Shown here one piece after another: positions 25,171-34,370 of a DNA stretch of 64,000 bases. Position 1 is the stretch's first letter. Every line of letters starts with the position of its first letter. This DNA comes from Terasakiella sp. SH-1 (GTDB lineage: Bacteria; Pseudomonadota; Alphaproteobacteria; Rhodospirillales; Terasakiellaceae), in NCBI RefSeq assembly GCF_004564135.1, contig NZ_CP038255.1, positions 2,343,501 through 2,407,500 of the forward strand. The letters are read 5' to 3'. Position numbers and translations under genes: made by a program. Under the pieces are notes generated by a model. The model had not been told where the DNA came from. It did no database searches and was given only the letters and a program-made list of their open reading frames with translations.

Positions 25171-26367
25171 TTACTCTGTGGCTTCCACAGCCTTTGGGGC
25201 ACGGCTTGATCCCAGCTTGGCAAAAGCAATCACTGTGATCACCAGCATAATCCCCATACCCGCAAAGTAAGGCATATCGCGCCCCATTTGGGCAAACAGA
25301 ACACCCGCTGAAATAGGGCCGAGCACACGAGCCAAAGTGACCGCAGATCGCGTTGCCCCCATCACCGCGCCCCGTTCGGTTTCTGCAGCCTCCAATGAGA
25401 TCAGACTATTGAGAGACGGCGTTGATAAGGCAAAACCAATCGCCAAAATCATGGTGGCCCCGGCCAACATCACCGTTGTTTCACAAAATGGGATCAAGCC
25501 TAAACCAAGCCCAAGACACAACGTCCCAAAGACCACCAGCTTGCCTTCACCAAATTTCTTGGACAAGCGCCCAATCAAGCCCCCTTGGATAACAGCACTG
25601 ATCACCCCAAGAAAGGCAAAAAGATAGCCATTTTGTTCCGGCCCCCAATTAAATTCGCGTCGTGTCCACATGGCAAAGGTGGTTTCCATTCCGGCAAAAA
25701 CAAAAATACAACCAAAAGACAGCATGACCAGCAAACCCAAGCGCGGGCGCGTCAGGGTTTCAAAGAAAGATTTCCAATGATTGCGTGGGCCTAAAGCCGC
25801 AATTTTTTCACGAATTTCATCAGAAAGGGATTCTTTCAACTTTACCAAAGCAATCACAAAAGCAATAGCTGACAAAACAGCTGCACACAAAGCCGGAAGC
25901 TGGAAGTTTGCATTAGCTGGATCACTACCGGCCAAGATCCCACCAATGGCAGGCCCCATAATAAAGCCAAGCCCAAAGGCTGCACCAATCACCCCCATGC
26001 CCTTTGCCCGGTTTTCAGGGGTGGTAATATCGGTAATATAGGCAAAGGCTGTGGCGATATTCCCCGCCATAAAGCCATTAAAGGCACGCGCAATAAACAA
26101 CATCATCAGGCTTTCAGCAAAACCAAGCCAGACGTAGCTCACGATGGAGCCCAACAAAGACAACAGCAATACAGGACGGCGACCATAGCGATCACTTAAG
26201 CGCCCAAGAATAGGGGCTGAAATCAACTGCGTGATGGAATAGGTCGCCAGCAACAAAGTCACCACATCAGGGCTTGCCTGAAAATGTTCACCAAAAAACG
26301 GCAATAGAGGAATGACAATGCCAAAACCAACAAGGTCGATAAACACGACAAGAAATAAAACAAACAT
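25171..26367 (-). CDS. MFS drug:proton antiporter, TetA-like
   Basis: 398 aa, about 12 membrane spans. The N-terminus LVVFIDLVGFGIVIPLLPFF and motif A GRLSDRYGRRPVLL are typical of the TCR/Tet subfamily, and GAAFGLGFIMGPAIGG is motif C of the antiporters. The C-terminal half carries the weaker motif A copy GRLSKKFGEGK. It likely exports a hydrophobic compound; the substrate is unknown. No tetR-like regulator is adjacent, and the promoter must lie within 26368-26460. Confidence 0.85.
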   Translation of the reverse strand: MFVLFLVVFIDLVGFGIVIPLLPFFGEHFQASPDVVTLLLATYSITQLISAPILGRLSDRYGRRPVLLLSLLGSIVSYVWLGFAESLMMLFIARAFNGFMAGNIATAFAYITDITTPENRAKGMGVIGAAFGLGFIMGPAIGGILAGSDPANANFQLPALCAAVLSAIAFVIALVKLKESLSDEIREKIAALGPRNHWKSFFETLTRPRLGLLVMLSFGCIFVFAGMETTFAMWTRREFNWGPEQNGYLFAFLGVISAVIQGGLIGRLSKKFGEGKLVVFGTLCLGLGLGLIPFCETTVMLAGATMILAIGFALSTPSLNSLISLEAAETERGAVMGATRSAVTLARVLGPISAGVLFAQMGRDMPYFAGMGIMLVITVIAFAKLGSSRAPKAVEATE

Positions 26368-26471
26368 GTTGGGGCGTCCCTCTTATTAGAAACTTCTTTT
26401 ATCCGAATGGGGCCTTATGCATAACAAATTTGGCTGAATAAGGGCAATGCTAATTTAGAAAGCTTATAAAG

Positions 26472-27644
26472 TTAACGTTGCGTCAGCTTCAACTCAATCC
26501 GGCGGTTACGACGTCGGGCAATTTCATCGGCGCGATCATCTAGTGGCTGAAATTCCCCAAAGCCTGTTGCCGCTAACCGATTTGCCGGTATCCCCTGCTT
26601 AATCAGTTCTTTCACCACAGAAATGGCACGTTGCGTAGACAGCTCCCAGTTAGAGGGGAACTTGCTGGTTGCAATCGGAATATTATCCGTATGTCCATCC
26701 ACACGTAAAATCCAGTCGATCTTGCCCGGAATGCGGGACGCAATATCTTTTAAAGTCCTTGCCAATTGCTGAAGCTGGAACTGTCCGGCAGGTTCCAGCG
26801 TGGCTTCACCTGAATTAAACAGCACTTCGGACTGGAACACAAAACGATCGCCCACAATGCGAATGCCTGACTGATTACCCAAAAGCTGGCGCAGCTCCCC
26901 AAAAAACTCTGAACGATATTTTGATAATTCCTGCACCTTGGTCGCAAGGGCTGCATTCAACCGTTTCCCCAAGGAACGGATTTGTGCTTTCTGATTTTTA
27001 TTCAAGGTTTCTGAGGCTTGCAGGGCTTCCTGAATGGCAGCTAACTGTTCGCGCAGGCTTGCCAATTGCTTGTTCATCAAAGCTTGCTGGGCTTGTGCGC
27101 TGTCAGCCAGTTTGCGTTCTTCAACAATCTCACCATCTTTTCTCTCAAGCTTGGCGGCCTGTTCCTTGACCTGTTTGGTCAATTCATCGCGCAAAGCTTC
27201 AAGGGCCGCTGCATCTTGTTGCAACTTGGCAATTTCCGCCAATTTCAATTCGATGGTTTCTTTATCGGCCTCAATAATCTGGAAAGCATCTTCCAGCTGG
27301 GTTGTTATGCGAGCATTATCTTCTTGCAGGGATTTGACCTTCACAGTGAATTCATCACGCATCTTCACCGATGCCTGTAATTCAGATGACAGGCTGGCCA
27401 TATTGGCACGCAGGTCTTTATTGGCCTTACGTTCCAGATTCAACAGCTCGCTCAGCTCTCCCATATCAGTGCTAAGCTTTTCCAGTGTATTTTCACGCCC
27501 AGACAGGGTCTCACTGAGGAAAATCTGGGCAAGGACAAAGATCATCAGCAAAAAGATAATGACCATCAACAAGGTTGCCAAAGCATCAACAAAGCCCGGC
27601 CAGATATTATCCTGTTGAATTCGTCTGCGTCGCCCCAGCGCCAT
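26472..27644 (-). CDS. MotB/OmpA-like protein with coiled coil and peptidoglycan-binding domain
   Basis: 390 aa. One N-terminal membrane helix (WPGFVDALATLLMVIIFLLM) with an Asp, as in MotB/ExbD proton-channel subunits, is followed by a long coiled coil (about 55-230) and a C-terminal OmpA-like domain (about 250-390). That domain contains DGHTDNIPI, SNWELSTQRAISVVKELI and RRNRRIELKL. It should be a stator partner of the upstream MotA/TolQ-like protein, one base away. Together they probably energise a cell-envelope process using the proton gradient. Not a canonical flagellar motB. Confidence 0.85.
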   Translation of the reverse strand: MALGRRRRIQQDNIWPGFVDALATLLMVIIFLLMIFVLAQIFLSETLSGRENTLEKLSTDMGELSELLNLERKANKDLRANMASLSSELQASVKMRDEFTVKVKSLQEDNARITTQLEDAFQIIEADKETIELKLAEIAKLQQDAAALEALRDELTKQVKEQAAKLERKDGEIVEERKLADSAQAQQALMNKQLASLREQLAAIQEALQASETLNKNQKAQIRSLGKRLNAALATKVQELSKYRSEFFGELRQLLGNQSGIRIVGDRFVFQSEVLFNSGEATLEPAGQFQLQQLARTLKDIASRIPGKIDWILRVDGHTDNIPIATSKFPSNWELSTQRAISVVKELIKQGIPANRLAATGFGEFQPLDDRADEIARRRNRRIELKLTQR

Positions 27645-27645
27645 A

Positions 27646-28785
27646 TTATGTATCCTTGGCTGCGATGGTACGAGCCAACAGGCGGATTTCCTGGCGCACC
27701 TGAGAAATCATTTCTTCACGTCCGGCTGACATATCTTCCACCAGCCGCTGGGTATAAATATCAATATTGCGCAGATGGCTCTTACTGGTATCATCCAGAC
27801 CACCGCCTGTACCACTGGTCCCATTGACCATTTTGTCCAACAAGGCTTTTTGCGCCAATTGACCTTCCGCCAGCTTCGCCATCAGGGCCTGTTCAGTGCG
27901 CATGGTATCACTGAGCGTGCCAAGCTTGGAAGTCAGTTCCATGAACTGGGCATTGGCTGCGGCCTTGTTTTCTTCCCCCTTGGTCATGGTGCGTTGCAAT
28001 TTTTCCAGGCTATCAGCCGTTTGTTCCAACAATGCCTGCACATAGGCAGGAACAGACTGATCACCGCCCGCATCAGAAAGTGCCCCGCTGGATAAGCGCG
28101 TCTGACTTGCCAGCCAGTCTTCAAGGTCTGTGTAAAAACGATTTTGCGACTGCCCCATTTGCAGATCAAGGAAGCCAAGCACCAGCGATCCTGCCAAACC
28201 AAATAGGGAAGAACTAAAGGCCGTGCCCATCCCTTCAATCGGAGCTTCCAACCCGCGTTTCAAATCATTAAAGACAGCGCCCAAATCCCCGCCTGTGCCA
28301 ATGGTCAAATTACTGATGACATCACCAACAGACCCAACCGTACTTAACAAACCCCAAAATGTCCCCAGCAGGCCAAGGAAAATCAACAGGCCGATATTAT
28401 AACGTGACAGGTCGCGCTGTTCTTCCAAACGGGTGGCAATCCCATCAAGCAAAGAACGCGTCGAAAGGGCTGATAAGGTAAACTGACCGCCCTCACGTTC
28501 CCCCAGCATGGTTGCCATCGGGGCCAGCAAATGAGGCTGGGCACTTGAACTCGCCGTCGGACGGTCTGATTTAAATTCTTCGATCCAGCGCACTTCAGGA
28601 TTGAGCATCAAGACCTGACGAAAGCTGTTCATGATGCCAATCAGCAAAACACCCAGAATCAAGCCATTCAATGCCGGATTGGCAAAAAAGGCTTCTTGCA
28701 GCTGCCCATAAAGCAGAAAGGCCGCTGCGCCCACTGCAACGAGAAAGAATATCATCCGAATAAGATATCGTTGGGGGCGGGTCAT
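27646..28785 (-). CDS. MotA/TolQ/ExbB-like membrane protein
   Basis: 379 aa. Two N-terminal membrane helices (about 10-27 and 38-52) are followed by a third hydrophobic region (NIGLLIFLGLLGTFWGLLSTV) and FSSSLFGLAGSLVLGF, the TolQ/MotA proton-channel helices. A C-terminal helical domain (about 240-379) is probably cytoplasmic. It is immediately upstream of the MotB/OmpA-like gene and forms a two-gene operon. The promoter is within the AT-rich 28786-28910 gap. Confidence 0.8.
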   Translation of the reverse strand: MTRPQRYLIRMIFFLVAVGAAAFLLYGQLQEAFFANPALNGLILGVLLIGIMNSFRQVLMLNPEVRWIEEFKSDRPTASSSAQPHLLAPMATMLGEREGGQFTLSALSTRSLLDGIATRLEEQRDLSRYNIGLLIFLGLLGTFWGLLSTVGSVGDVISNLTIGTGGDLGAVFNDLKRGLEAPIEGMGTAFSSSLFGLAGSLVLGFLDLQMGQSQNRFYTDLEDWLASQTRLSSGALSDAGGDQSVPAYVQALLEQTADSLEKLQRTMTKGEENKAAANAQFMELTSKLGTLSDTMRTEQALMAKLAEGQLAQKALLDKMVNGTSGTGGGLDDTSKSHLRNIDIYTQRLVEDMSAGREEMISQVRQEIRLLARTIAAKDT

Positions 28786-28910
28786 CTGTCGGCTCCTGAC
28801 CTGTTATATAGCTACATCAATTGATTAAGCTAGAATTCTTTGACTTTACACAAATACATCATCGTAATTTTTAATCAAAATTACTTGAAGTTTGCTATAT
28901 TTGATTAGGC

Positions 28911-30032
28911 TTAACGTGGCGCAATTTGAACATCCACACGATCAAACGGTTCTTGTGTGGTCTTGTTACCCAACGCACGTACATCAATGCGTGTACTGCG
29001 CACACCTTTGTTAATCAGATAAGAACGTACTGCCAAAGCACGAGACAGGGACAAGCGACGCGCCTTGCTCGCAGACAGGTCTTCCCCACCCGCATACGCC
29101 AGAAGCTGAACACGGTTATCCGGATTGTTATTCAATGTGCTTGCCAGTTCATTCAGGTTTTTCTGCGCACTGGCTGGCATTTTGCTTTGCCCACCATCAA
29201 AGGCAATACGAATGGAAGCTTCTGACTTTGAAGGCAGGGCAGCCGTTGCTGTTGGCTTGCTCTTTTTCTCAGTCGTTGCCATCTTCGACGCAACTTTTTT
29301 CGGTTCAATCGCCGTTACCGGTGGCGGTGGAGGTGCTGCAGCCATCACAGCCTCAGGTGCTGGAACCGACGATGCCGGAGCCGGGGCAACAGCAGCAGGC
29401 TGCGGGGCCGGAGCTGGGGCTTCAACCTTTTTTACCATTTCCTTAGGCGCAACAGGAGCTTCCTTCACCACCTCAACCGTTTTTACAGGAGCTGGGGCTG
29501 GCGCAGGAGCCGGAGCGGGCATTTCTGTGGCAACAGGTTCAGGCTGCACCTGGGGCGCAGGCTTGACCATAGGCTTTGGTTCAGCCTTGGCAACTTCAAC
29601 TTTTTTCACAACAGGCTTGGGCGCAGGTGCCGGTTTTGTCAGCACAATGGACTGACTTTTCTGGCTGGGCAGCATTGGTTTTTGAACAGGTTTCTGAGCC
29701 GTTGGCTGGCGCAAAACAATGCGAGATTGCGGCTGACCTGTCGGGGCTACAGTCTGACGCGCCAATTGCCCCTGAGCGGGACGTATCCCTTGAGGAATAC
29801 CATGCAACATAGAACGCGGCATGGCTGCTGGTGGCATTTTCGCCTGAGAAAACGGTGTAGAAACAACAGGACGTGTCTGATTGAAACCGTTGTCATTTAG
29901 CACACTAAGATCGACCACAACATTATTGTCATATGTCATCGTCATTTGTGCCTGTGCAGATGCGGTGCAAATCAGGCCCACAGCCAGTGATGTGCTTAGA
30001 AGAACTTTACGAAAAGCAAACATCTTTCCCAT
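28911..30032 (-). CDS. Periplasmic OmpA-family protein with long Pro/Ala/Lys-rich linker
   Basis: 373 aa from the ATG at 30032, chosen for its AGGGGGA ribosome binding site; an upstream in-frame ATG at 30116 would add an unlikely leader. A signal peptide (MFAFRKVLLSTSLAVGL to SAQAQ) is followed by about 200 residues rich in PAP and KPV repeats, which would form an extended periplasmic linker. The C-terminal OmpA-like domain (about 275-373) contains RIAFDGGQSKMPASAQKNL and DLSASKARRLSLSRALAVR. It lies next to the MotA/MotB-like pair and could act with it at the cell wall. Confidence 0.82.
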   Translation of the reverse strand: MGKMFAFRKVLLSTSLAVGLICTASAQAQMTMTYDNNVVVDLSVLNDNGFNQTRPVVSTPFSQAKMPPAAMPRSMLHGIPQGIRPAQGQLARQTVAPTGQPQSRIVLRQPTAQKPVQKPMLPSQKSQSIVLTKPAPAPKPVVKKVEVAKAEPKPMVKPAPQVQPEPVATEMPAPAPAPAPAPVKTVEVVKEAPVAPKEMVKKVEAPAPAPQPAAVAPAPASSVPAPEAVMAAAPPPPPVTAIEPKKVASKMATTEKKSKPTATAALPSKSEASIRIAFDGGQSKMPASAQKNLNELASTLNNNPDNRVQLLAYAGGEDLSASKARRLSLSRALAVRSYLINKGVRSTRIDVRALGNKTTQEPFDRVDVQIAPR

Positions 30033-30130
30033 TAAACAATTCCCCCTAAAAACAGGGGTGCTCCCATTACCTGTAGATTCAATTAGCAAACAAGATAACC
30101 AAGCTTTGCCTTTCAAACAACCATGAAGAC

Positions 30131-30168
30131 AAAAAAAAGACCCTCAATCACAATGATCAGGGTCTTTT
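30131..30168 (-). terminator. Terminator after suhB
   Basis: On the minus strand the stem AAAGACCCT/AGGGTCTTT with inner pairing is followed by a run of eight T residues (plus-strand A run at 30131-30138). Confidence 0.88.
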
Positions 30169-30188
30169 CTCTTCAATTTGAAAAGGAC

Positions 30189-30992
30189 TTAGGCGCGTTT
30201 GCGCGCATCGCGGAACACTTTTAACAACAGGTTATGTTGGAATTCATTCCCGCAAACAACGTCACCGGATTGCAGCATCTTCTGACGGGCATCAAATTCA
30301 GAAACAAAACCACCCGCTTCTTTCACCAACAAAATACCCGCTGCAATATCCCATGCAGCCAAGCCTGTTTCCCAAAAACCGTCATAACGCCCCGCTGCAA
30401 CGAAAGCCAAATCCAGAGAAGCCGCCCCAAAACGGCGCACACCGGCTGACACCTTCATGATGGCTTCCAACTCGTTTAGGAAACGGCCATGATCGCCGCG
30501 ACCACGAAACGGAATACCTGTAGCATAGACGGCATCTTCCATATTGCGTCGTCCCGCCACACGCAGGCGACGACCATTCAAAAAGGCACCCTGGCCTTTT
30601 TCTGCCCAGAAGTTCTCATCTGTGATCGGGTTATAAACCATGCCGGCTATAATTTCGCCGCGCTCTTCCAACGCAATGGAAATGGCGAAATGCGGAATAC
30701 CGTGAAGGAAGTTTGTTGTGCCATCCAGCGGGTCGATGATCCAGCGTTTGGTTTCATCTTCGCCTTTGATCTCCCCGCCCTCTTCCAGCAGGAAACCAAT
30801 TTCCGGACGTGCCTTGGTCAGTTCCTTGATCAGAATTTTTTCTGTACGGGTGTCAGCGGTACTAACAAAATCAGCCGGACCTTTTTTAGAAACCTGGAGG
30901 TTTTCCAATTCACCGAAATCGCGAACCAGACCGCGACCAGCAGCTTCAACAGCTTTCGCCATCACATTGATATTGGCAGAACGAACAGCCAT
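30189..30992 (-). CDS. suhB: Inositol-1-monophosphatase family protein (SuhB)
   Basis: 267 aa. The metal-binding motifs of the family are in order: the Glu in FLLEEGGE, then WIIDPLDGTTNFLHG and near the C-terminus GLAAWDIAAGILLVKEAGG. It dephosphorylates inositol-phosphate-type substrates in the cytoplasm. Bacterial SuhB also associates with NusA in ribosomal RNA antitermination, which may be its main role here. Monocistronic, ended by a strong terminator. Confidence 0.92.
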   Translation of the reverse strand: MAVRSANINVMAKAVEAAGRGLVRDFGELENLQVSKKGPADFVSTADTRTEKILIKELTKARPEIGFLLEEGGEIKGEDETKRWIIDPLDGTTNFLHGIPHFAISIALEERGEIIAGMVYNPITDENFWAEKGQGAFLNGRRLRVAGRRNMEDAVYATGIPFRGRGDHGRFLNELEAIMKVSAGVRRFGAASLDLAFVAAGRYDGFWETGLAAWDIAAGILLVKEAGGFVSEFDARQKMLQSGDVVCGNEFQHNLLLKVFRDARKRA

Positions 30993-31107
30993 GACATCAC
31001 CGTATATATAAGTTCAAGGAGCAGGTTAATCCCAAGCCAAGCATCTTGCGGCTCAAGGAAGGGCGCAGATGTACTCTTTTACGTTTCTCAATGCAAGAAG
31101 TTAATTC

Positions 31108-32199
31108 TCAAAACAGTTCGACCTCTTCTTCATTGCCCTGTTCGCTTTGGGTTTCAGCAGCATTGACGTCCGCCACATAGTCCTCGTAACGCCCCTGATA
31201 AGCAGCTTCGACAAAACCTTTGCGACGGGGGCCAATATTCAGGCTATCGGCAATTTTCCCGACCATTTCGACACCTTCCTGCCCATTCACCATACCTTTC
31301 AGGGCATGATGACATTCTTGCTGATATTCATTGATCAAACGCACCATCACATCCATTGCCGCTAAAACCCCGGTCATGGATTGGGTTGCACGGTCCTGAA
31401 ACTGCATATCTGTAATGACCTGGTTGATATTTTCCGCAAATTGGTGGGTTTCCTGCGCCGACACATTCAACAAACGTTCCGTACTTCTGTTCTTTTCAAG
31501 CAGTCCATGGGAAATCTGCTCCAAGCGATCTTTAACCATCAGGTTTTCCGACATATCCATAGTGGTCAGTGCCTCCATGGAAGACTGGCTTTTCGTCACA
31601 CTGTCAAAAATCTGGTTCATCTTGGCATTGATGTTGGTCGAAATCTTGTCGATAGATTGGGAAAGCAGGCGAACCTCATTTGCCACTACATTAAAACCTT
31701 TGCCTGCCGCCCCGGCCCGTTGGGCCTCAATTTTGGCATTGATCGCTAAAAAATTTGTCTGCTTGGTCACGCCTTGAATTTCACTCATCAACGCATGGAC
31801 TTCATCCACATAAGTACCCAAATCCTGTAGCGTATAGGACATCTGTATCCCATGTTGGGACAATTGAAGGATCTTTTCCACAACAATGGAAAGATTCTGT
31901 TCCAACGTGGCAAACGCATCTGCAATGGAAATTTCTTCGTCATCAATGGTAATTTTAGAAGAGGCATGGGCAAATTCATCCATGCGACGCGATTGGTTTT
32001 CTGCCAGACTTGCCATTTCAAGAAACTTAGCCGTCATGCCCTGAATGCTGGATTCAGAAAGTTCAGAAAGCTGTTGCAGCTCCTGCACCATCGCCAGAAG
32101 CGCCTTTTTTTGCGTCTCCCCCAAACCGTACCAATGGGTGAGCAGCTCCTGCGCATCTGCATCATGGGTAATATCAAGTGTATCGTTTTTTGTCAGCAT
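31108..32199 (-). CDS. Soluble methyl-accepting chemotaxis-like protein
   Basis: 363 aa without membrane segments, so cytoplasmic. The signalling hairpin is recognisable in KQTNFLAINAKIEAQRAGAA, then GFNVVANEVRLLSQ, matching the MCP tip and conserved glutamates for adaptation. The N-terminal part (about 1-110) is helical and carries no recognised ligand domain. The C-terminus is acidic. It probably feeds a CheA-type kinase not present in this window. Confidence 0.82.
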   Translation of the reverse strand: MLTKNDTLDITHDADAQELLTHWYGLGETQKKALLAMVQELQQLSELSESSIQGMTAKFLEMASLAENQSRRMDEFAHASSKITIDDEEISIADAFATLEQNLSIVVEKILQLSQHGIQMSYTLQDLGTYVDEVHALMSEIQGVTKQTNFLAINAKIEAQRAGAAGKGFNVVANEVRLLSQSIDKISTNINAKMNQIFDSVTKSQSSMEALTTMDMSENLMVKDRLEQISHGLLEKNRSTERLLNVSAQETHQFAENINQVITDMQFQDRATQSMTGVLAAMDVMVRLINEYQQECHHALKGMVNGQEGVEMVGKIADSLNIGPRRKGFVEAAYQGRYEDYVADVNAAETQSEQGNEEEVELF

Positions 32200-32234
32200 T
32201 ACTCAATTCGCGGCAAAGTTACATGTGTTTCTTA

Positions 32235-32500
32235 GAGCCTGCCCCGAAAGTATTTGTTTCTTTTCATAGCCTTATGTTTGTTCGTCAGTAGAAAAGATTT
32301 GTGCGGTGATGCTGGAGGCATCATAAGCAAATCTTGACGCCCTGATGGGCGAACATAAGGCTACCCTTCGGGTCAACGTCTCAAGGGCAACTGTCGTGTC
32401 AACACGTTTAACCGATGCCCCGCATCGCTTTGCACATGTTTCCTAACTTTTGCCCTTGAGTAAGTTGATGAAAAGCAACAAATACTTTCGGGTCAGGCTC
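32235..32500. mobile_element. MITE with IS5/IS1031-type ends
   Basis: The left end GAGCCTGCCCCGAAAG (from 32235) and the reverse complement of the right end, GAGCCTGACCCGAAAG (from 32500), are near-identical inverted repeats of about 33 bases, differing at two positions. TTA flanks both sides (32232-32234 and 32501-32503), as expected for the 3-bp TNA duplication of IS1031-type elements. No transposase fits in 266 bases, so it is non-autonomous. Internal segments pair strongly, for example TAGCCTTATGTT with AACATAAGGCTA. Confidence 0.85.
32300..32410. repeat. 111-bp dispersed repeat, copy 2 (core of the MITE)
   Basis: Matches 17041-17151 at 105 of 111 positions. It is the central part of the MITE. 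Confidence 0.85.
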
Positions 32501-32616
32501 TTATTATTTAAGAGCACTTTACCACGAAACAAATACACCTCGAAAGGGCAGTTTTAAATTTTCATAAAATTTTATTGATTATCCATCAACCCTGACGTCT
32601 CATTCCAGACAAGGCA

Positions 32617-33072
32617 TTACGACAAGAAATCACGCAACATTGCGATCAAGGGGACATCTGCCCCCGGCATAGGCAATTCACTCATCTTATGCGGATAGAC
32701 CCATTTCAGCTTTTGACCTTCCTTGCCATGGGGCTCTCCTTTCCATACGCGGCAAAGATACAGTGGCATAAACAGGTGAAAGTCATCATAGGAATGTGAG
32801 GCAAAGGTAAAAGGGGCCAAGCAGCTTTCCGTAATATCAATGCCGAGTTCTTCATGAAGTTCTCGCACCAGGGTGGCTTCCGGGGTTTCGCCTTCTTCCA
32901 CCTTGCCACCGGGGAATTCCCATAAGCCCGCCATAGATTTACCTTCCGGGCGTTGTGCCATCAACACACGCCCATCCATATCGACCATGGCAACAGCAGA
33001 CACATAAACAGTTTTAAGGCCAGATTTCGTTACCTGCTGGCCGTAGCATCCCATTTCATCCCCATCCATCAT
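32617..33072 (-). CDS. mutT: MutT-type Nudix hydrolase (8-oxo-dGTP diphosphatase)
   Basis: 151 aa. The Nudix box is complete: GGKVEEGETPEATL, then VRELHEELGI, which gives the GX5EX7REUXEEXGU pattern. The strand ALL-type VLMAQRPEGKSMAGLWEFPG precedes it. It cleans oxidised nucleotides from the pool. The ATG overlaps the argJ stop (ATGA), an arrangement common in alphaproteobacteria. Homologues often start further in, near MDGDEMG; the first ATG was kept because of the overlap. Confidence 0.92.
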   Translation of the reverse strand: MMDGDEMGCYGQQVTKSGLKTVYVSAVAMVDMDGRVLMAQRPEGKSMAGLWEFPGGKVEEGETPEATLVRELHEELGIDITESCLAPFTFASHSYDDFHLFMPLYLCRVWKGEPHGKEGQKLKWVYPHKMSELPMPGADVPLIAMLRDFLS

Positions 33073-34304
33073 GAGCGATAATCCGCATTAATCGTGATAT
33101 AGCCATGGGTCAAATCACAGGTCCAAACCGTGGCCTGACCGGAAGCAATCCCGACATTGACCCGCACATCAATATTATCACCCTTCATATGGGCGGCAAC
33201 CGGGCCTTCGTCATACCCTTCAACGGCCTCGCCCTCACCGGCAATCAACACCCCACCGATGGAAATTTCCAACTTGTCGCGATCTGCCTTTTCACCAGCC
33301 TTGCCCACGGCCATAACAATACGGCCCCAGTTGGCATCTTCCCCGGCAATGGCCGTTTTCACCAATGGGGAATTGGCAATTGCCATAGCAATGCGCTTGG
33401 CTGCTCCATCGGTTTCAGCCCCGTCCACTGTAATGGAAACAAACTTGCTTGCCCCTTCCCCATCGCGCACGATCTGCTGGGCGAGATCAATCATGACCTC
33501 CTCAAACGCTTGCTTGAATTCCTTTAATAGAGGATCGTTCAGGCTGGTGATTTCCCCATGCCCCGCCTTGCCTGTTGCGGCCAATAAAACCGTATCACTG
33601 GTTGAAGTATCACTATCCACCGTAATGGCGTTAAAGGATTTATCGGTCGTTTCTTTTAACAGCCCTTGCAGCACATCCGGGGCAATAGCTGCATCGGTAA
33701 AGACAAAAGACAACATCGTCGCCATATCCGGCGCAATCATGCCAGAACCTTTCGCCACACCTGAAATCGTCACGTCGACATCGCCAATCTTGACGCTTTT
33801 GGACGCCCCTTTCGGGTAGGTATCGGTCGTCATGATGGCTTTGGCCACATCTTCAAAAGAAGCTTGGCCCAATTCCGCCTTCATCTCCTCAAGAGCACCG
33901 GTAATTTTCGCATCCGGTAGTTCTTCGCCAATCACCCCGGTGGAAGCGGTGAAAATTTCGTGTTCACCACAGTCAAAAGATTTGGCTGCTGCGGCAACAA
34001 TCCGTTCAACCGAGGCCGATCCCTTTTTCCCGGTAAAGGCATTGGCATTGCCGGAATTCACAATAATCAGACGCCCCTTACCCTTCCCTTCTTGTAAGGC
34101 AACCCGACAGGCATCCACAGGGGCAGAACAAGTCAGCGACTTGGTAAAAACACCTGCGATATTGCTACCATCATCAAGGGTGGCGACCATCAAATCTGTG
34201 CGGCCTTCATATTTCACACCAACGCCGCGCGTTGCAAAATGCACCCCCTCAACCGGGGCAACATCGGGGAATTTTTCAGGAGCCAATGGGGAAATGTCTG
34301 TCAT
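33069..34304 (-). CDS. argJ: Glutamate N-acetyltransferase / ornithine acetyltransferase
   Basis: 411 aa from the ATG at 34304 (MTDISPLAPEKFP), preferred because the longer frame would start inside a terminator. The self-cleavage site is visible as KGSGMIAPDMATMLSF, where the Thr becomes the nucleophile of the beta chain. NSGNANAFTG is another family motif. It transfers acetyl from N-acetylornithine to glutamate, the cyclic version of arginine synthesis. Coupled to mutT downstream and preceded by a parvulin gene. Confidence 0.95.
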   Translation of the reverse strand: MTDISPLAPEKFPDVAPVEGVHFATRGVGVKYEGRTDLMVATLDDGSNIAGVFTKSLTCSAPVDACRVALQEGKGKGRLIIVNSGNANAFTGKKGSASVERIVAAAAKSFDCGEHEIFTASTGVIGEELPDAKITGALEEMKAELGQASFEDVAKAIMTTDTYPKGASKSVKIGDVDVTISGVAKGSGMIAPDMATMLSFVFTDAAIAPDVLQGLLKETTDKSFNAITVDSDTSTSDTVLLAATGKAGHGEITSLNDPLLKEFKQAFEEVMIDLAQQIVRDGEGASKFVSITVDGAETDGAAKRIAMAIANSPLVKTAIAGEDANWGRIVMAVGKAGEKADRDKLEISIGGVLIAGEGEAVEGYDEGPVAAHMKGDNIDVRVNVGIASGQATVWTCDLTHGYITINADYRS

Positions 34305-34316
34305 TGTTCTACACCA

Positions 34317-34356
34317 TAAAAAAAACGTCATCCGCACATCAAATGCACAGATGACG
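34317..34356 (-). terminator. Terminator between the parvulin gene and argJ
   Basis: On the minus strand CGTCATC pairs with GATGACG, with further inner pairing GTGCA/TGTGC, and the stem is followed by eight or more T residues. It lies 14 bases after the parvulin stop and 12 bases before the argJ start, so argJ either has its own promoter or depends on read-through. Confidence 0.8.
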
Positions 34357-34370
34357 CCTTACACTACACT

